From Bacillus methanolicus (GTDB taxonomy: Bacteria; Bacillota; Bacilli; Bacillales; Cytobacillaceae), in contig NZ_VTQX01000001.1 in assembly GCF_008764295.1 (NCBI RefSeq), positions 186,001-250,000 on the forward strand: a stretch of 64,000 nucleotides of DNA. The letters are read 5' to 3'. A program made the translations under genes and the position numbers. Of this stretch, positions 38,325-46,119 are shown piece by piece. The stretch's first letter is position 1, and every line of letters starts with the position of its first letter. The notes beneath the pieces are model-generated. The model was given only the letters and a program-made list of their open reading frames with translations. It had not been told where the DNA came from and ran no database searches.

Positions 38325-40034
38325 TTATGCTAATGGAAATTGCCATAATCCAAATTCTTCTCTAAACACCTCTTCAATTTCACCTAATGTTGCATACTCC
38401 AACACAGCATCCTTTATATAAGGCATTAAATTAACGTCTTTATGACACATTTCTCTAATCACATTTAGTTTCTCTTCTACTTTTTTCGCATCTCTTTTCT
38501 GACGAAGGCGCTTCAACTTTTCTTTTTGCTTTGCTTCAGCAGTTTCTGGATATCTAAAGACCTCTACCTTTTGTCCAGCGTGCTCTTCACTCGGGAAATA
38601 ATTTAAACCAACAATTTTTCTTGTCCCATTTTCAATATCCTTCTGTGTTTGATAGGCAAAATCTGCAATTTCACGATGGAGCCAACCAGAATCAACACAA
38701 GCAACTAAGCCACCTCTCGACTCTATTTCAGAAATGTAATCACGAATCCTTTGAGCCATTTCCTTCGTTAAATATTCAACAAAATATGAACCAGCTAACG
38801 GGTCAACTGTGTTTACTACATTCGTTTCAGTTTGAATGATTTGCTGTGTTCTTATCGAGATTAAAGCAGATTCTTCCGTTGGTGCAGAGTAAGCCTCATC
38901 GTACGAATCAACATGTAAGGATTGCGCTCCACCAAGTACTGCCGCTAAACCTTGAATCGCAGAACGGGCAATATTATTAAGGGGCTCAACTTTAGTTAAA
39001 GTGATACCAGCAGTTTGCACATGAAATCTCATTAACTGAGATTTCATTTCTTCAGCTTTAAAACGCTCCTTCATAATTTCTTGGTAAACAACCCTCGATG
39101 CGCGACATTTTGCAATTTCTTCAAAGAAGTCATTATATAGATTCCAGAAGAATGAAAGCCGCTTAGCAAAATCATCAATTTTATTTCCCCTTCTGATCAA
39201 TTCCTCCGATGTAGCAATCGCGTTTGCTAAAGCACACGCTACTTCTGCAACAGCATCCGTCCCTGCTTCACGGAGGTTATAGCCGTTATAACTAACTGGA
39301 TTCCATCTTGGTAAATTCTTACTAGCAAATTCAATCGCATCGCATTGCAAACGGAAAGATGCTTTAGGAGGTAATACTTCTAATGAGCTTCCTATCGCTG
39401 TTTCCATTAAAAAGTCATTTTGGTTCGTACCTGACAATTTTTCGAAAGGAATTCCTTTCTTCTCTGCCATTGCTGCAAACATAGCCATAATAACAACCGT
39501 TGTACTTGGCAAATGCGTAACAATATTACTCGAAATCTCATCAATGGGAATCCCATCGTATAGTGCTTCGATATCTTCTAATGAATCAATCGCAACCCCT
39601 GCCGCTCCTACGTGACCTTCTGCTTCTGGATCATCTGAATCATAACCACGAATTGTTGGTAAATCTAAAACAACACTTGTTCCCGTTGCACCATTTTTTA
39701 ATAGAAACTTAAAGCGATCATTCGTATCTTCTGGAGTTCCATAACCTGCAATTTGGCGAACAGTAAATAATCGTCCACGATACATATTAGGATATACACC
39801 GCGGACATATGGTGCTTCCCCAGATAACCCGATATCCTTCATATAATTAAGCTCTTTTATATCATCTGGAGTATAGAGCAAATTTACGGGAATGCCTGAG
39901 TCAGAAAAATATTCCCCATCACCTGTCTTTCCTTTTACCGTTTCCTTCTTCCATCTCTCCTTTTGAGCCTCAATTTCTCTTACAACCTCTTGATTAAAAA
40001 GTTTTGCTCCCTGATTTACATTTGTTTTGGTCAT
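38325..40034 (-). CDS. Acyl-CoA mutase large subunit, divergent specificity
   Basis: Adenosylcobalamin-dependent mutase large (alpha) subunit, 569 residues, a TIM barrel without a B12 domain. The family core is clear: YVRGVYPNMYRGRLFTVRQI, LDLPTIRGYDSDDPEAEGH, GAAGVAIDSLEDIEALYDG, SGTNQND, GGAQSLHVDSYDEA and VDPLAGSYFVE. By hand alignment the substrate-pocket positions are Ile95, Val122, Gly215 and Asn253. In methylmalonyl-CoA mutase the matching residues include Tyr89, Arg207 and His244; isobutyryl-CoA mutase has Phe and Gln, and 2-hydroxyisobutyryl-CoA mutase has Ile90, Asp117 and Gln208. It is therefore not a methylmalonyl-CoA mutase; the true substrate is unknown. Two bases separate it from meaB. 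Confidence 0.9.
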   Translation of the reverse strand: MTKTNVNQGAKLFNQEVVREIEAQKERWKKETVKGKTGDGEYFSDSGIPVNLLYTPDDIKELNYMKDIGLSGEAPYVRGVYPNMYRGRLFTVRQIAGYGTPEDTNDRFKFLLKNGATGTSVVLDLPTIRGYDSDDPEAEGHVGAAGVAIDSLEDIEALYDGIPIDEISSNIVTHLPSTTVVIMAMFAAMAEKKGIPFEKLSGTNQNDFLMETAIGSSLEVLPPKASFRLQCDAIEFASKNLPRWNPVSYNGYNLREAGTDAVAEVACALANAIATSEELIRRGNKIDDFAKRLSFFWNLYNDFFEEIAKCRASRVVYQEIMKERFKAEEMKSQLMRFHVQTAGITLTKVEPLNNIARSAIQGLAAVLGGAQSLHVDSYDEAYSAPTEESALISIRTQQIIQTETNVVNTVDPLAGSYFVEYLTKEMAQRIRDYISEIESRGGLVACVDSGWLHREIADFAYQTQKDIENGTRKIVGLNYFPSEEHAGQKVEVFRYPETAEAKQKEKLKRLRQKRDAKKVEEKLNVIREMCHKDVNLMPYIKDAVLEYATLGEIEEVFREEFGLWQFPLA

Positions 40035-40036
40035 CG

Positions 40037-40990
40037 TTACATACCTCCGTGTTTTTTGATTAATTGCTCAACAATATGGTCAGATAGAGTGTAAGGATCT
40101 AGCTTTCCTTCTTTAACTTGTTGTATTTTTATTTGTATACCTTGTTTTCTACGAATATAGCTGTCTACTTCATTGTTAAGTGATTGAATCATTAAATGAT
40201 TTAGCCTAGTGAGATTTCGAGTTTTTCGCTTTTCATCCCAACGATTTGAATGAAGCAAGAACTCCTTATGTCTCTGAATTTGGTCGATTAATTCAATCAT
40301 TCCTTCATTGTTTGTAGCAATTGTTTTCAATACTGGCTGTTCCCAATTTTCCTGTAATTTTTCTCTCACCATCATCTTTAAATCTCTTACACTTTCATCA
40401 GCACCAGGCCGATCTGCTTGATTGACTACATATATATCTGCAATTTCCATAATTCCCGCTTTCAGGGTTTGTAATGAATCTCCTAATCCTGGAACATTTA
40501 CTAAAACGACCGTGTCTGCAATTTCAAGAACATCAAATTCTATCTGGCCAACCCCAACAGTTTCAATGATAATAAGCTCTTTCCCATAAGCATCTAATAC
40601 TTGAACAATATCTGCTGTTGTCGGAGCTAATCCTCCCAAATTCCCTCTAGTTGCCAAACTTTTAATAAAAACATTAGATAAGCCTGATAATTCTTGCATC
40701 CTTGTACGATCACCTAAAAGAGCACCTTTCGTAAAAGGACTTGTTGGATCCACAGCTACAATCCCTATCTCAATACCTGACTTTGCTAATGTTTTACAAA
40801 GTTTATTGACTAAAGTACTCTTCCCTGATCCCGGTGGTCCCGTAATTCCAACAATATGAGCAGTTCCTTTTCTTGCAGAGCTTTCCCTTAAAATTTCAAT
40901 ACTGTTAGCAGTCTGATTTTCAACTTCTTTCAGTAATTTCCCTAAAATGACATCACTTTTCTTTTCAAAATATGACGATGCCTCATTCAA
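40037..40990 (-). CDS. meaB: MeaB/ArgK-family mutase chaperone GTPase
   Basis: G3E GTPase that loads cobalamin into acyl-CoA mutases and protects them, 317 residues. Walker A VGITGPPGSGKSTLVNKL, then AVDPTSPFTKGALLGDRTRM (switch region), ETVGVGQIEFDV and VVNQADRPGAD (G4). TTG start with GGGGGG eight bases upstream. Placement directly before the mutase genes fits the usual chaperone-client coupling. Confidence 0.94.
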   Translation of the reverse strand: MNEASSYFEKKSDVILGKLLKEVENQTANSIEILRESSARKGTAHIVGITGPPGSGKSTLVNKLCKTLAKSGIEIGIVAVDPTSPFTKGALLGDRTRMQELSGLSNVFIKSLATRGNLGGLAPTTADIVQVLDAYGKELIIIETVGVGQIEFDVLEIADTVVLVNVPGLGDSLQTLKAGIMEIADIYVVNQADRPGADESVRDLKMMVREKLQENWEQPVLKTIATNNEGMIELIDQIQRHKEFLLHSNRWDEKRKTRNLTRLNHLMIQSLNNEVDSYIRRKQGIQIKIQQVKEGKLDPYTLSDHIVEQLIKKHGGM

Positions 40991-41009
40991 CTGAATAGCC
41001 CCCCTTACC

Positions 41010-41726
41010 TCATAAGTCAGATTCTAATCCGTGAAACTCTTGACGGGATTTCTCTAAATGAGAAGAAATCAGTTGCTCTGCCTCTTCTGAATTTTTTGAT
41101 TTTATTGCATAGAAGATTCCCCAATGCTCCTTTTGAAATCTTTTTAATATTTCTGGCGAGGTCGAATATCGTCTTCTCGTTGTTCTAATCTGCTCTCCTA
41201 GTAAGTCTGAAATAACTTCAGTTAACAAAAGTAACATTTTATTGTTCGAGGCGAGGACAATGGAACGGTGGAATAAATAATCAAGCTGCGAATTCTCTTC
41301 TTCATGATCTGAAATATAGTTTTTATCTAACTCTTCCAAAATGGCCTGAATGTTATTTAAATCCTCATCACTTCTTCTTATAGCAGCGAGTCTAACAGCG
41401 GCCATTTCAAGAATCACCCTTGCTTCAAAAAGTTCAAATGTATCCAATCCTCTTGAGATAGCTACGAGAGACATAATATTTTTCAGATTTTCCGGATCTG
41501 CCTTTTTCACAACGGTTCCTTCTCCTGACTTACTTTCGACAATCCCAATCATACTTAAAACCTTTAAAGCCTCTCTTAAGGAGGAGCGACTTATTCCCAT
41601 AGAATCGGACAGCTCAATTTCGTTCGGAAGCTTTTGACCAACCTTTAATTTTTTTGTAATGAGCAAGGTTTTAATTTGCTCAAGTACTTCCTCAAACTTT
41701 TTCTTTTTCTTAATTGTTTTGAACAT
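41010..41726 (-). CDS. GntR-family regulator with FCD domain
   Basis: A transcription factor of the FadR/FCD subfamily, 238 residues. Winged HTH (VGQKLPNEIELSDSMGISRS, SLREALKVLSMIGIVESKSG), then an all-helical FCD effector domain (ELFEARVILEMAAVRLAAIR, DYLFHRSIVLASNNKMLLLL, SHLEKSR), whose metal-binding residues usually help bind organic acids. ATG at 41726 with AAGGTGG upstream. First gene of the mutase operon. A palindromic site 33 bases upstream suggests autoregulation. Confidence 0.92.
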   Translation of the reverse strand: MFKTIKKKKKFEEVLEQIKTLLITKKLKVGQKLPNEIELSDSMGISRSSLREALKVLSMIGIVESKSGEGTVVKKADPENLKNIMSLVAISRGLDTFELFEARVILEMAAVRLAAIRRSDEDLNNIQAILEELDKNYISDHEEENSQLDYLFHRSIVLASNNKMLLLLTEVISDLLGEQIRTTRRRYSTSPEILKRFQKEHWGIFYAIKSKNSEEAEQLISSHLEKSRQEFHGLESDL

Positions 41727-41758
41727 TAAACCACCTTCGTTCTTCATATTGTTTTAAG

Positions 41759-41773
41759 GTCAGATTGTCTGAC
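41759..41773. promoter_or_regulatory. Candidate GntR/FCD operator
   Basis: GTCAGA-TTG-TCTGAC, a perfect 15-bp palindrome. On the minus strand it also contains AAGTCAGACAA, close to the FadR-type consensus TnGTnnnACnA. Related sites are at 47501-47511 and 47660-47670. Confidence 0.6.
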
Positions 41774-41775
41774 TT

Positions 41776-41803
41776 ATAAAAATCTCGGGAAAACATTTTC
41801 CCG
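41776..41803 (-). terminator. Terminator between dctM and the GntR gene
   Basis: On the minus strand CGGGAAAA-tg-TTTTCCCG followed by AGATTTTTAT. It would separate the TRAP genes from the gntR-mutase unit, at least partly. Confidence 0.7.
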
Positions 41804-41858
41804 TTAAAAAATTGGCTCCAATACTTTTTATCTATCTCAGCAAAAATCAGAAAAGCCT

Positions 41859-43178
41859 TCAATTAAGCAACAAATTAGGCAGAAATAAAGTGATTTCTGG
41901 AACATAAGTAACCAATACTAAAACAACAATGGAAACAAATAAATAGGGTAACAAAGGCTTCGTTGCCTTCATAACAGAGACGTTCGCAATCTTTGACGCC
42001 ATTAAGAGATTTAATGCCATCGGTGGAGTGATCAATCCAATGCATAAATTTGTTGTTTGAATGATGCCAAAGTGGACTAAATCGATTCCTATCATTTGCA
42101 CCAATGGTAAAAAAATCGGTGTTGTAATAATAATCGCTGTAATCGTTTCCATAAACGTGCCTAATATGAGATAAATAATATTTAGAAGCAGTAATATCAC
42201 CATCATGTTATTTGTCCAAGCTAGAATCGTTTCCGCTAAAAATGATGGGAGTCGTTCCACTGTAATAATGTACCCGAACACTCCCGCTAAGCTAACCATG
42301 ATTAAGATCACAGCACTCGTAACTGCAGAACGTCCTGCTATTTGTAATAATTTTTTCCCAGTAATACTTTTATAGTAAAAGAATGCTGCTAAAATCCCAT
42401 ATACTACGGCAATTGCACCAGATTCTGTCGGTGTAAAGATACCTGAGTATATCCCGCCTAATATAACCAACGGCATTAAAATGGCTGGGATCGCTGGAAA
42501 AATCAATGAAGTGTTTTTCCTTTTTTTCTGCTTTGATTGTTCATTCTCTATTTCATCGTTAGCTAGCTCATCAATATTATCAGTAAGCTTATATTTTTTT
42601 ATAGAAAAGTGATTAACTAACATAAAACCTAATGCCATTAACAAGCCTGGGACAATTCCTCCTAAAAATAATCGGGAGACTGAAACTTCGGCATTTAACC
42701 CATAGACAATTAACGGGACACTTGGTGGAATTAATATTCCTAAAAATCCAGAAGCAGCTGCAATCGCAACGGCAAAGTTACGATCGTAACCTTTTTTCAC
42801 CATTTCAGGAATCATCACCCCACCGATTGCGGCAACTGTTGCAGCAGAAGAACCTGATATGGCGCCAAAAAATGTACTCGCAATCACCGTAAGATGGCTG
42901 AGTGCTCCTTTAATTTTTCTTGTAAAAATAGACAAAAAGTTTATTAAATGATTTGAAATCTTCGCTTCCTTCATGATGTCACCGGCAAATATGAAGAATG
43001 GAATCGCCATTAAAGCAAAGGAATCAATTGCCCCAAAACTTCTTGTAATAAGCACGCTGCTATTTTCCGCTAACACAACAAATATATAAATTAACGAGGA
43101 GAATCCGAAACTATATGCAACAGGAACTCCTATTATAACGAGAGTAAAAAAGAATAGAAGTATGAGAAGTGCGCTCAC
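41859..43178 (-). CDS. dctM: TRAP transporter large permease DctM
   Basis: Large membrane subunit of a tripartite ATP-independent periplasmic transporter, 439 residues with about 12 hydrophobic segments. Recognisable: FALMAIPFFIFAGDIMKEA, GAISGSSAATVAAIGGVMIPEM, AIAAASGFLGILIPPSVPLIVYG and LCIGLITPPMALNLL. It overlaps dctQ by four bases through a GTGA start-stop junction, with AAGGAGGGGGG upstream. Na+-coupled import of organic acids is the family role. Confidence 0.94.
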   Translation of the reverse strand: MSALLILLFFFTLVIIGVPVAYSFGFSSLIYIFVVLAENSSVLITRSFGAIDSFALMAIPFFIFAGDIMKEAKISNHLINFLSIFTRKIKGALSHLTVIASTFFGAISGSSAATVAAIGGVMIPEMVKKGYDRNFAVAIAAASGFLGILIPPSVPLIVYGLNAEVSVSRLFLGGIVPGLLMALGFMLVNHFSIKKYKLTDNIDELANDEIENEQSKQKKRKNTSLIFPAIPAILMPLVILGGIYSGIFTPTESGAIAVVYGILAAFFYYKSITGKKLLQIAGRSAVTSAVILIMVSLAGVFGYIITVERLPSFLAETILAWTNNMMVILLLLNIIYLILGTFMETITAIIITTPIFLPLVQMIGIDLVHFGIIQTTNLCIGLITPPMALNLLMASKIANVSVMKATKPLLPYLFVSIVVLVLVTYVPEITLFLPNLLLN

Positions 43179-43660
43179 AATGTTCCCCCCTCCTTAACAG
43201 CTTCTTTTGATTTGAAAATCATATAAAAAAGGTAGATCCCATTTATAATCATTAATAGGCTGCCAAGAAATAGAGCTGACATTGGCCACGCCATTGAAAT
43301 TTGCAAGGCTGGGGTTATTTGCCCCGATGCAATTAATTGAATGACCACTTGAAATGAGACATATCCAAACACAACCCCAAAAACAACGATGACAAACTGA
43401 CGCAATAAATCTACATAGCGGAACGAAGATTTCTTTAGAAGTTGATCGAAAATTTCTACATTCAAATGGGCTTTCTGCTTGACAGCAACGGCGGAACCCA
43501 CATATACCGTAAACACCATTAAATAACGGATAACCTCTTCAAGCCAAGGAAAGGACATTTCCAATACATACCGTGTAACTACTTGCGATAAAGCAATTAC
43601 CGTCATCACTAATAAAAATGCGCCACAGAGTCCCTCTAAAAATGAATTTAGTTTTTTCAT
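43175..43660 (-). CDS. dctQ: TRAP transporter small permease DctQ
   Basis: Small membrane subunit, 161 residues with four hydrophobic segments. FPWLEEVIRYLMVFTVYVGS followed by AVKQKAHLNVEIFDQLL is the family hallmark. The ATG at 43660 (AGGTG upstream) is preferred to a longer frame overlapping dctP. Works with DctM and DctP. Confidence 0.92.
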   Translation of the reverse strand: MKKLNSFLEGLCGAFLLVMTVIALSQVVTRYVLEMSFPWLEEVIRYLMVFTVYVGSAVAVKQKAHLNVEIFDQLLKKSSFRYVDLLRQFVIVVFGVVFGYVSFQVVIQLIASGQITPALQISMAWPMSALFLGSLLMIINGIYLFYMIFKSKEAVKEGGTL

Positions 43661-43670
43661 CGCAATGCAC

Positions 43671-44690
43671 CTAATCTCTATACTGGAGCATTTCATTAAT
43701 TAAATCTTGACCTAATTCTGGAGCAAGTGCATCGTACGTTTCTTCAGCGCTCTCCTGAAAACTCTTAATTGCTTCATCACTTAATTCAGTTACTTCAACT
43801 CCCGCCGCCTTCATTTCTTCACCAAGTTGTTTTGCTGTATCACGGCTATACTGCCTTTGTTCAGATGCTAATCTTTCGGCTGTCTCTTCTAAGATCGTTT
43901 TTAAATCATCAGGAATTTTATTCCATATACTTTCACTGATCATGACGGCTAATGGTGCATAAATATGATTGGTGAAGGTAAAGTACGGTTGGACTTCATA
44001 AAATTTTGAGCCAAAAGTTAAAAGAGTTCCATTGTCCTGTGCATCGATGGTTCTTTGTTGCAATGCGGTATACACTTCACTGAATGCCATCGGAGTCGGA
44101 ATCGCCCCTACCCTTTCAAACCAATGTAAAGATGGTTTGTTCTCCACTACTCTTATTTTGACTCCCTTTAAGTCTTCAACACTTTCAATCGGACCTTTAG
44201 AATTTGACATTGCACGCCAATCATTTTCCCAAAATGATAAGGCAATCATTTGCTTCTGTGATACAGCATCCTTCATCTTATCTCCAATTGAACCATCGAG
44301 AATCTCATCAACTTTTGCATTGTCAGTAGGAAAAATATAAGGTAAATCCCATATTTGCAATTCGGGCACAAAGTTCCCCATTGCAATGGTACTGATTAAG
44401 CCCATTTCAAGCGTTCCTTGTTGTAGTGCTTCTGTCATTTCTCGATCGGCCCCTAGCTGGCTAGCCGGATAAGTCTCAATCTTAATTCTTCCATCTGATT
44501 CTCTCTCTACTTCCTCAGCAAAGGTTCGTGCATATTTTTCCCACGGATGCTCAGCATCGGCCGGACCAACATGACCAAGTTTAAACGTGAATTGTTCATC
44601 ATTTTCTCCTGCTGTACTTCCACTAGAAGAGCTACAAGCGGTTAGAAAAATACCGAGAACTAGAATTAACAGCCATAATGTTTTGTTCAT
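43671..44690 (-). CDS. dctP: TRAP transporter substrate-binding lipoprotein DctP
   Basis: Extracellular solute receptor, 339 residues, anchored by a lipobox (IFLTACSSS). FKLGHVGPADAEHPWEKYAR, IKIETYPASQLGADREMTEA and the VKIRVVENKPSLHWFERVGA region are typical. The latter contains the conserved Arg that binds the substrate carboxylate, so the ligand is an organic acid. ATG at 44690 with AGGAG seven bases upstream. First gene of dctPQM. Confidence 0.94.
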   Translation of the reverse strand: MNKTLWLLILVLGIFLTACSSSSGSTAGENDEQFTFKLGHVGPADAEHPWEKYARTFAEEVERESDGRIKIETYPASQLGADREMTEALQQGTLEMGLISTIAMGNFVPELQIWDLPYIFPTDNAKVDEILDGSIGDKMKDAVSQKQMIALSFWENDWRAMSNSKGPIESVEDLKGVKIRVVENKPSLHWFERVGAIPTPMAFSEVYTALQQRTIDAQDNGTLLTFGSKFYEVQPYFTFTNHIYAPLAVMISESIWNKIPDDLKTILEETAERLASEQRQYSRDTAKQLGEEMKAAGVEVTELSDEAIKSFQESAEETYDALAPELGQDLINEMLQYRD

Positions 44691-44756
44691 AATCAATCTC
44701 CTCTTTTTGATTATTTTTTTCTATCTATTACTGGCTACTGTTTGCGGCATTACAGA

Positions 44757-44912
44757 TAGCTTTGTTAAACAATATTGATGTTCAAATGACTTTTAGTTCA
44801 TCTCGTCCTCTAATTCTATGAAGTGATGTAAGAAAACACAATTTCTCTCCATCATTCCATGGAATCAAAGAATTAAATGGTCAAAAATCAAGTACCGACA
44901 TATAATCATGAC
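44757..44912. repeat. Dispersed element with inverted ends, copy at 44.8 kb
   Basis: The left end TAGCTTTGTTAAACAATATT..TTTTAGTTCATCTCG and the right end on the minus strand ATTATATGTCGGTACTTGATTTTTGACC match the ends of the elements at 36.2 and 52.3 kb. About 155 bp and non-coding. With the 36.2-kb copy it flanks the TRAP-mutase-ligase block. Confidence 0.45.
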
Positions 44913-45833
44913 TTACAAATATGTCTCTAACAAGTACAGCAATGCTGTAATCGAAATAACACTTGCAATCGTGTTGATAAACGTTGCATTAGCAACTAAC
45001 GATGACTGGGCTTTATATTCTTCAGCAATCATTGTCATCAAAACAGCAGTCGGCATTGCATTCTGCAAAATGAGTACTTTTGCTGTTAACGGTTCAACTG
45101 TGAACAAAGCTAAAATTCCAAGTGTAATGACTGGGCCCCCGATTAAACGAATCCCTGTTATGAAAGCAATATTTATCGAGTAACGTCCTTTCATACTCAT
45201 TGATTCACTTTGTATATTTGTTCTTGAAAGTTGGATCCCAAGTATTAGCAATACAACCGGAACCATTGCGTCTCCCATCAGTTTAATAGGATCATAAATA
45301 AAATCCGGCACTGGAATTTGTAATGTAAGAACAAGAACTGCTAATAATGTCGCATAAGTGGTGGGAAGCTTGAGAATATTTCTGATCCCCTTCGCCCAAC
45401 TCTCCCCTTCTAATGAGGCAAAATACACTCCCAATGAGTACATTAAGACAAAATTAACCACAACAATAATAACCCCAATTGAAAAAGCCTCTTCCCCATA
45501 AGCAAACAACAAAATGGGTAAACCAAAATTTCCGGTATTAGGAAACACGGTTGAAAGTAGGGCGGGATTTATTATTTCTTTATTATCGGTAATCTTCATA
45601 ACGAATACTGTTACAGCCGCAATCATAATAGTAAAAACGAGAATTACTACGACCACTTGAAAAATACTCGAAGGTGAAAGATTACTTCTAATAAGAAAGC
45701 TAAAGATTAATGCCGGACTTAAAACGATCATGGAAAACTTTGAAATAGGGGAATAATCTACTTTCACATACTTTCCAAATAAATAACCTGCTCCCAAAAT
45801 TATTAAAACCGGCACAATTACATTTATGACCAA
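44913..45833 (-). CDS. AEC (auxin efflux carrier) family transporter
   Basis: Membrane transporter of the AEC family, about 306 residues with some ten hydrophobic segments. INVIVPVLIILGAGYLFGKY, STVFPNTGNFGLPILLFAYG and ALLYLLETYL are typical. I place the start at the TTG 45833 behind AGAAGGTG, because the upstream part of the open frame is non-homologous and overlaps a decayed ligase remnant. Bacterial members move organic acids such as malate or malonate. Same strand as the M24 peptidase gene; they may form one unit. Confidence 0.87.
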   Translation of the reverse strand: MVINVIVPVLIILGAGYLFGKYVKVDYSPISKFSMIVLSPALIFSFLIRSNLSPSSIFQVVVVILVFTIMIAAVTVFVMKITDNKEIINPALLSTVFPNTGNFGLPILLFAYGEEAFSIGVIIVVVNFVLMYSLGVYFASLEGESWAKGIRNILKLPTTYATLLAVLVLTLQIPVPDFIYDPIKLMGDAMVPVVLLILGIQLSRTNIQSESMSMKGRYSINIAFITGIRLIGGPVITLGILALFTVEPLTAKVLILQNAMPTAVLMTMIAEEYKAQSSLVANATFINTIASVISITALLYLLETYL

Positions 45834-45861
45834 AGAAACACCTTCTAAATTAAAATTCCTT

Positions 45862-46109
45862 TTATAAAATAGCCAAAATAACCTTCCTCCCTCTATCATT
45901 CGCTTTTACTTTTTGAGAAAGAGCAAGCTTAATGAATCTTGGAACGATAAAATCGGGCAGATTTTCTGTAAAAAATGCTTTCTCTTCATGCGATACTTTT
46001 TTCATTAGAGCAAAGAATAATAAGCATTTACTTTATCCTCATGACAGCAGGCTTGTTTTGCTATAAACGGCTGAATCTCCTTTAAAACAACATTTAAAGC
46101 GTTTTCAAT
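45862..46109 (-). pseudogene. Decayed C-terminal fragment of an acyl-CoA ligase
   Basis: Minus-strand frames read IENALN..LKEIQPF then CHEDKVNAYYSLL-stop, followed in the next frame by KKVSHEEKAFFTENLPDF and IVPRFI. This order is that of the C-terminal domain of CaiC-like acyl-CoA synthetases (xxxIENAL - GEDEVKA - FCEENLPDFMVPRYIEF). It has a stop and a frame change, and the rest of the gene is absent: the M24 stop codon lies 11 bases upstream. It is a remnant, not a functional gene. Confidence 0.6.
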
Positions 46110-46119
46110 AAATCTTTAA

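Noticed and set aside
38325-40034. Annotation as methylmalonyl-CoA mutase
   Set aside because: The Arg207 and Tyr89 equivalents are absent, the subunits are split in the ICM/HCM manner and no epimerase is nearby.
35410-40034. Direct assignment as the 2-hydroxyisobutyrate (HCM) pathway
   Set aside because: The gene set fits and Ile95 fits, but the diagnostic Asp117 and Gln208 equivalents are Val122 and Gly215, so the substrate was left open.
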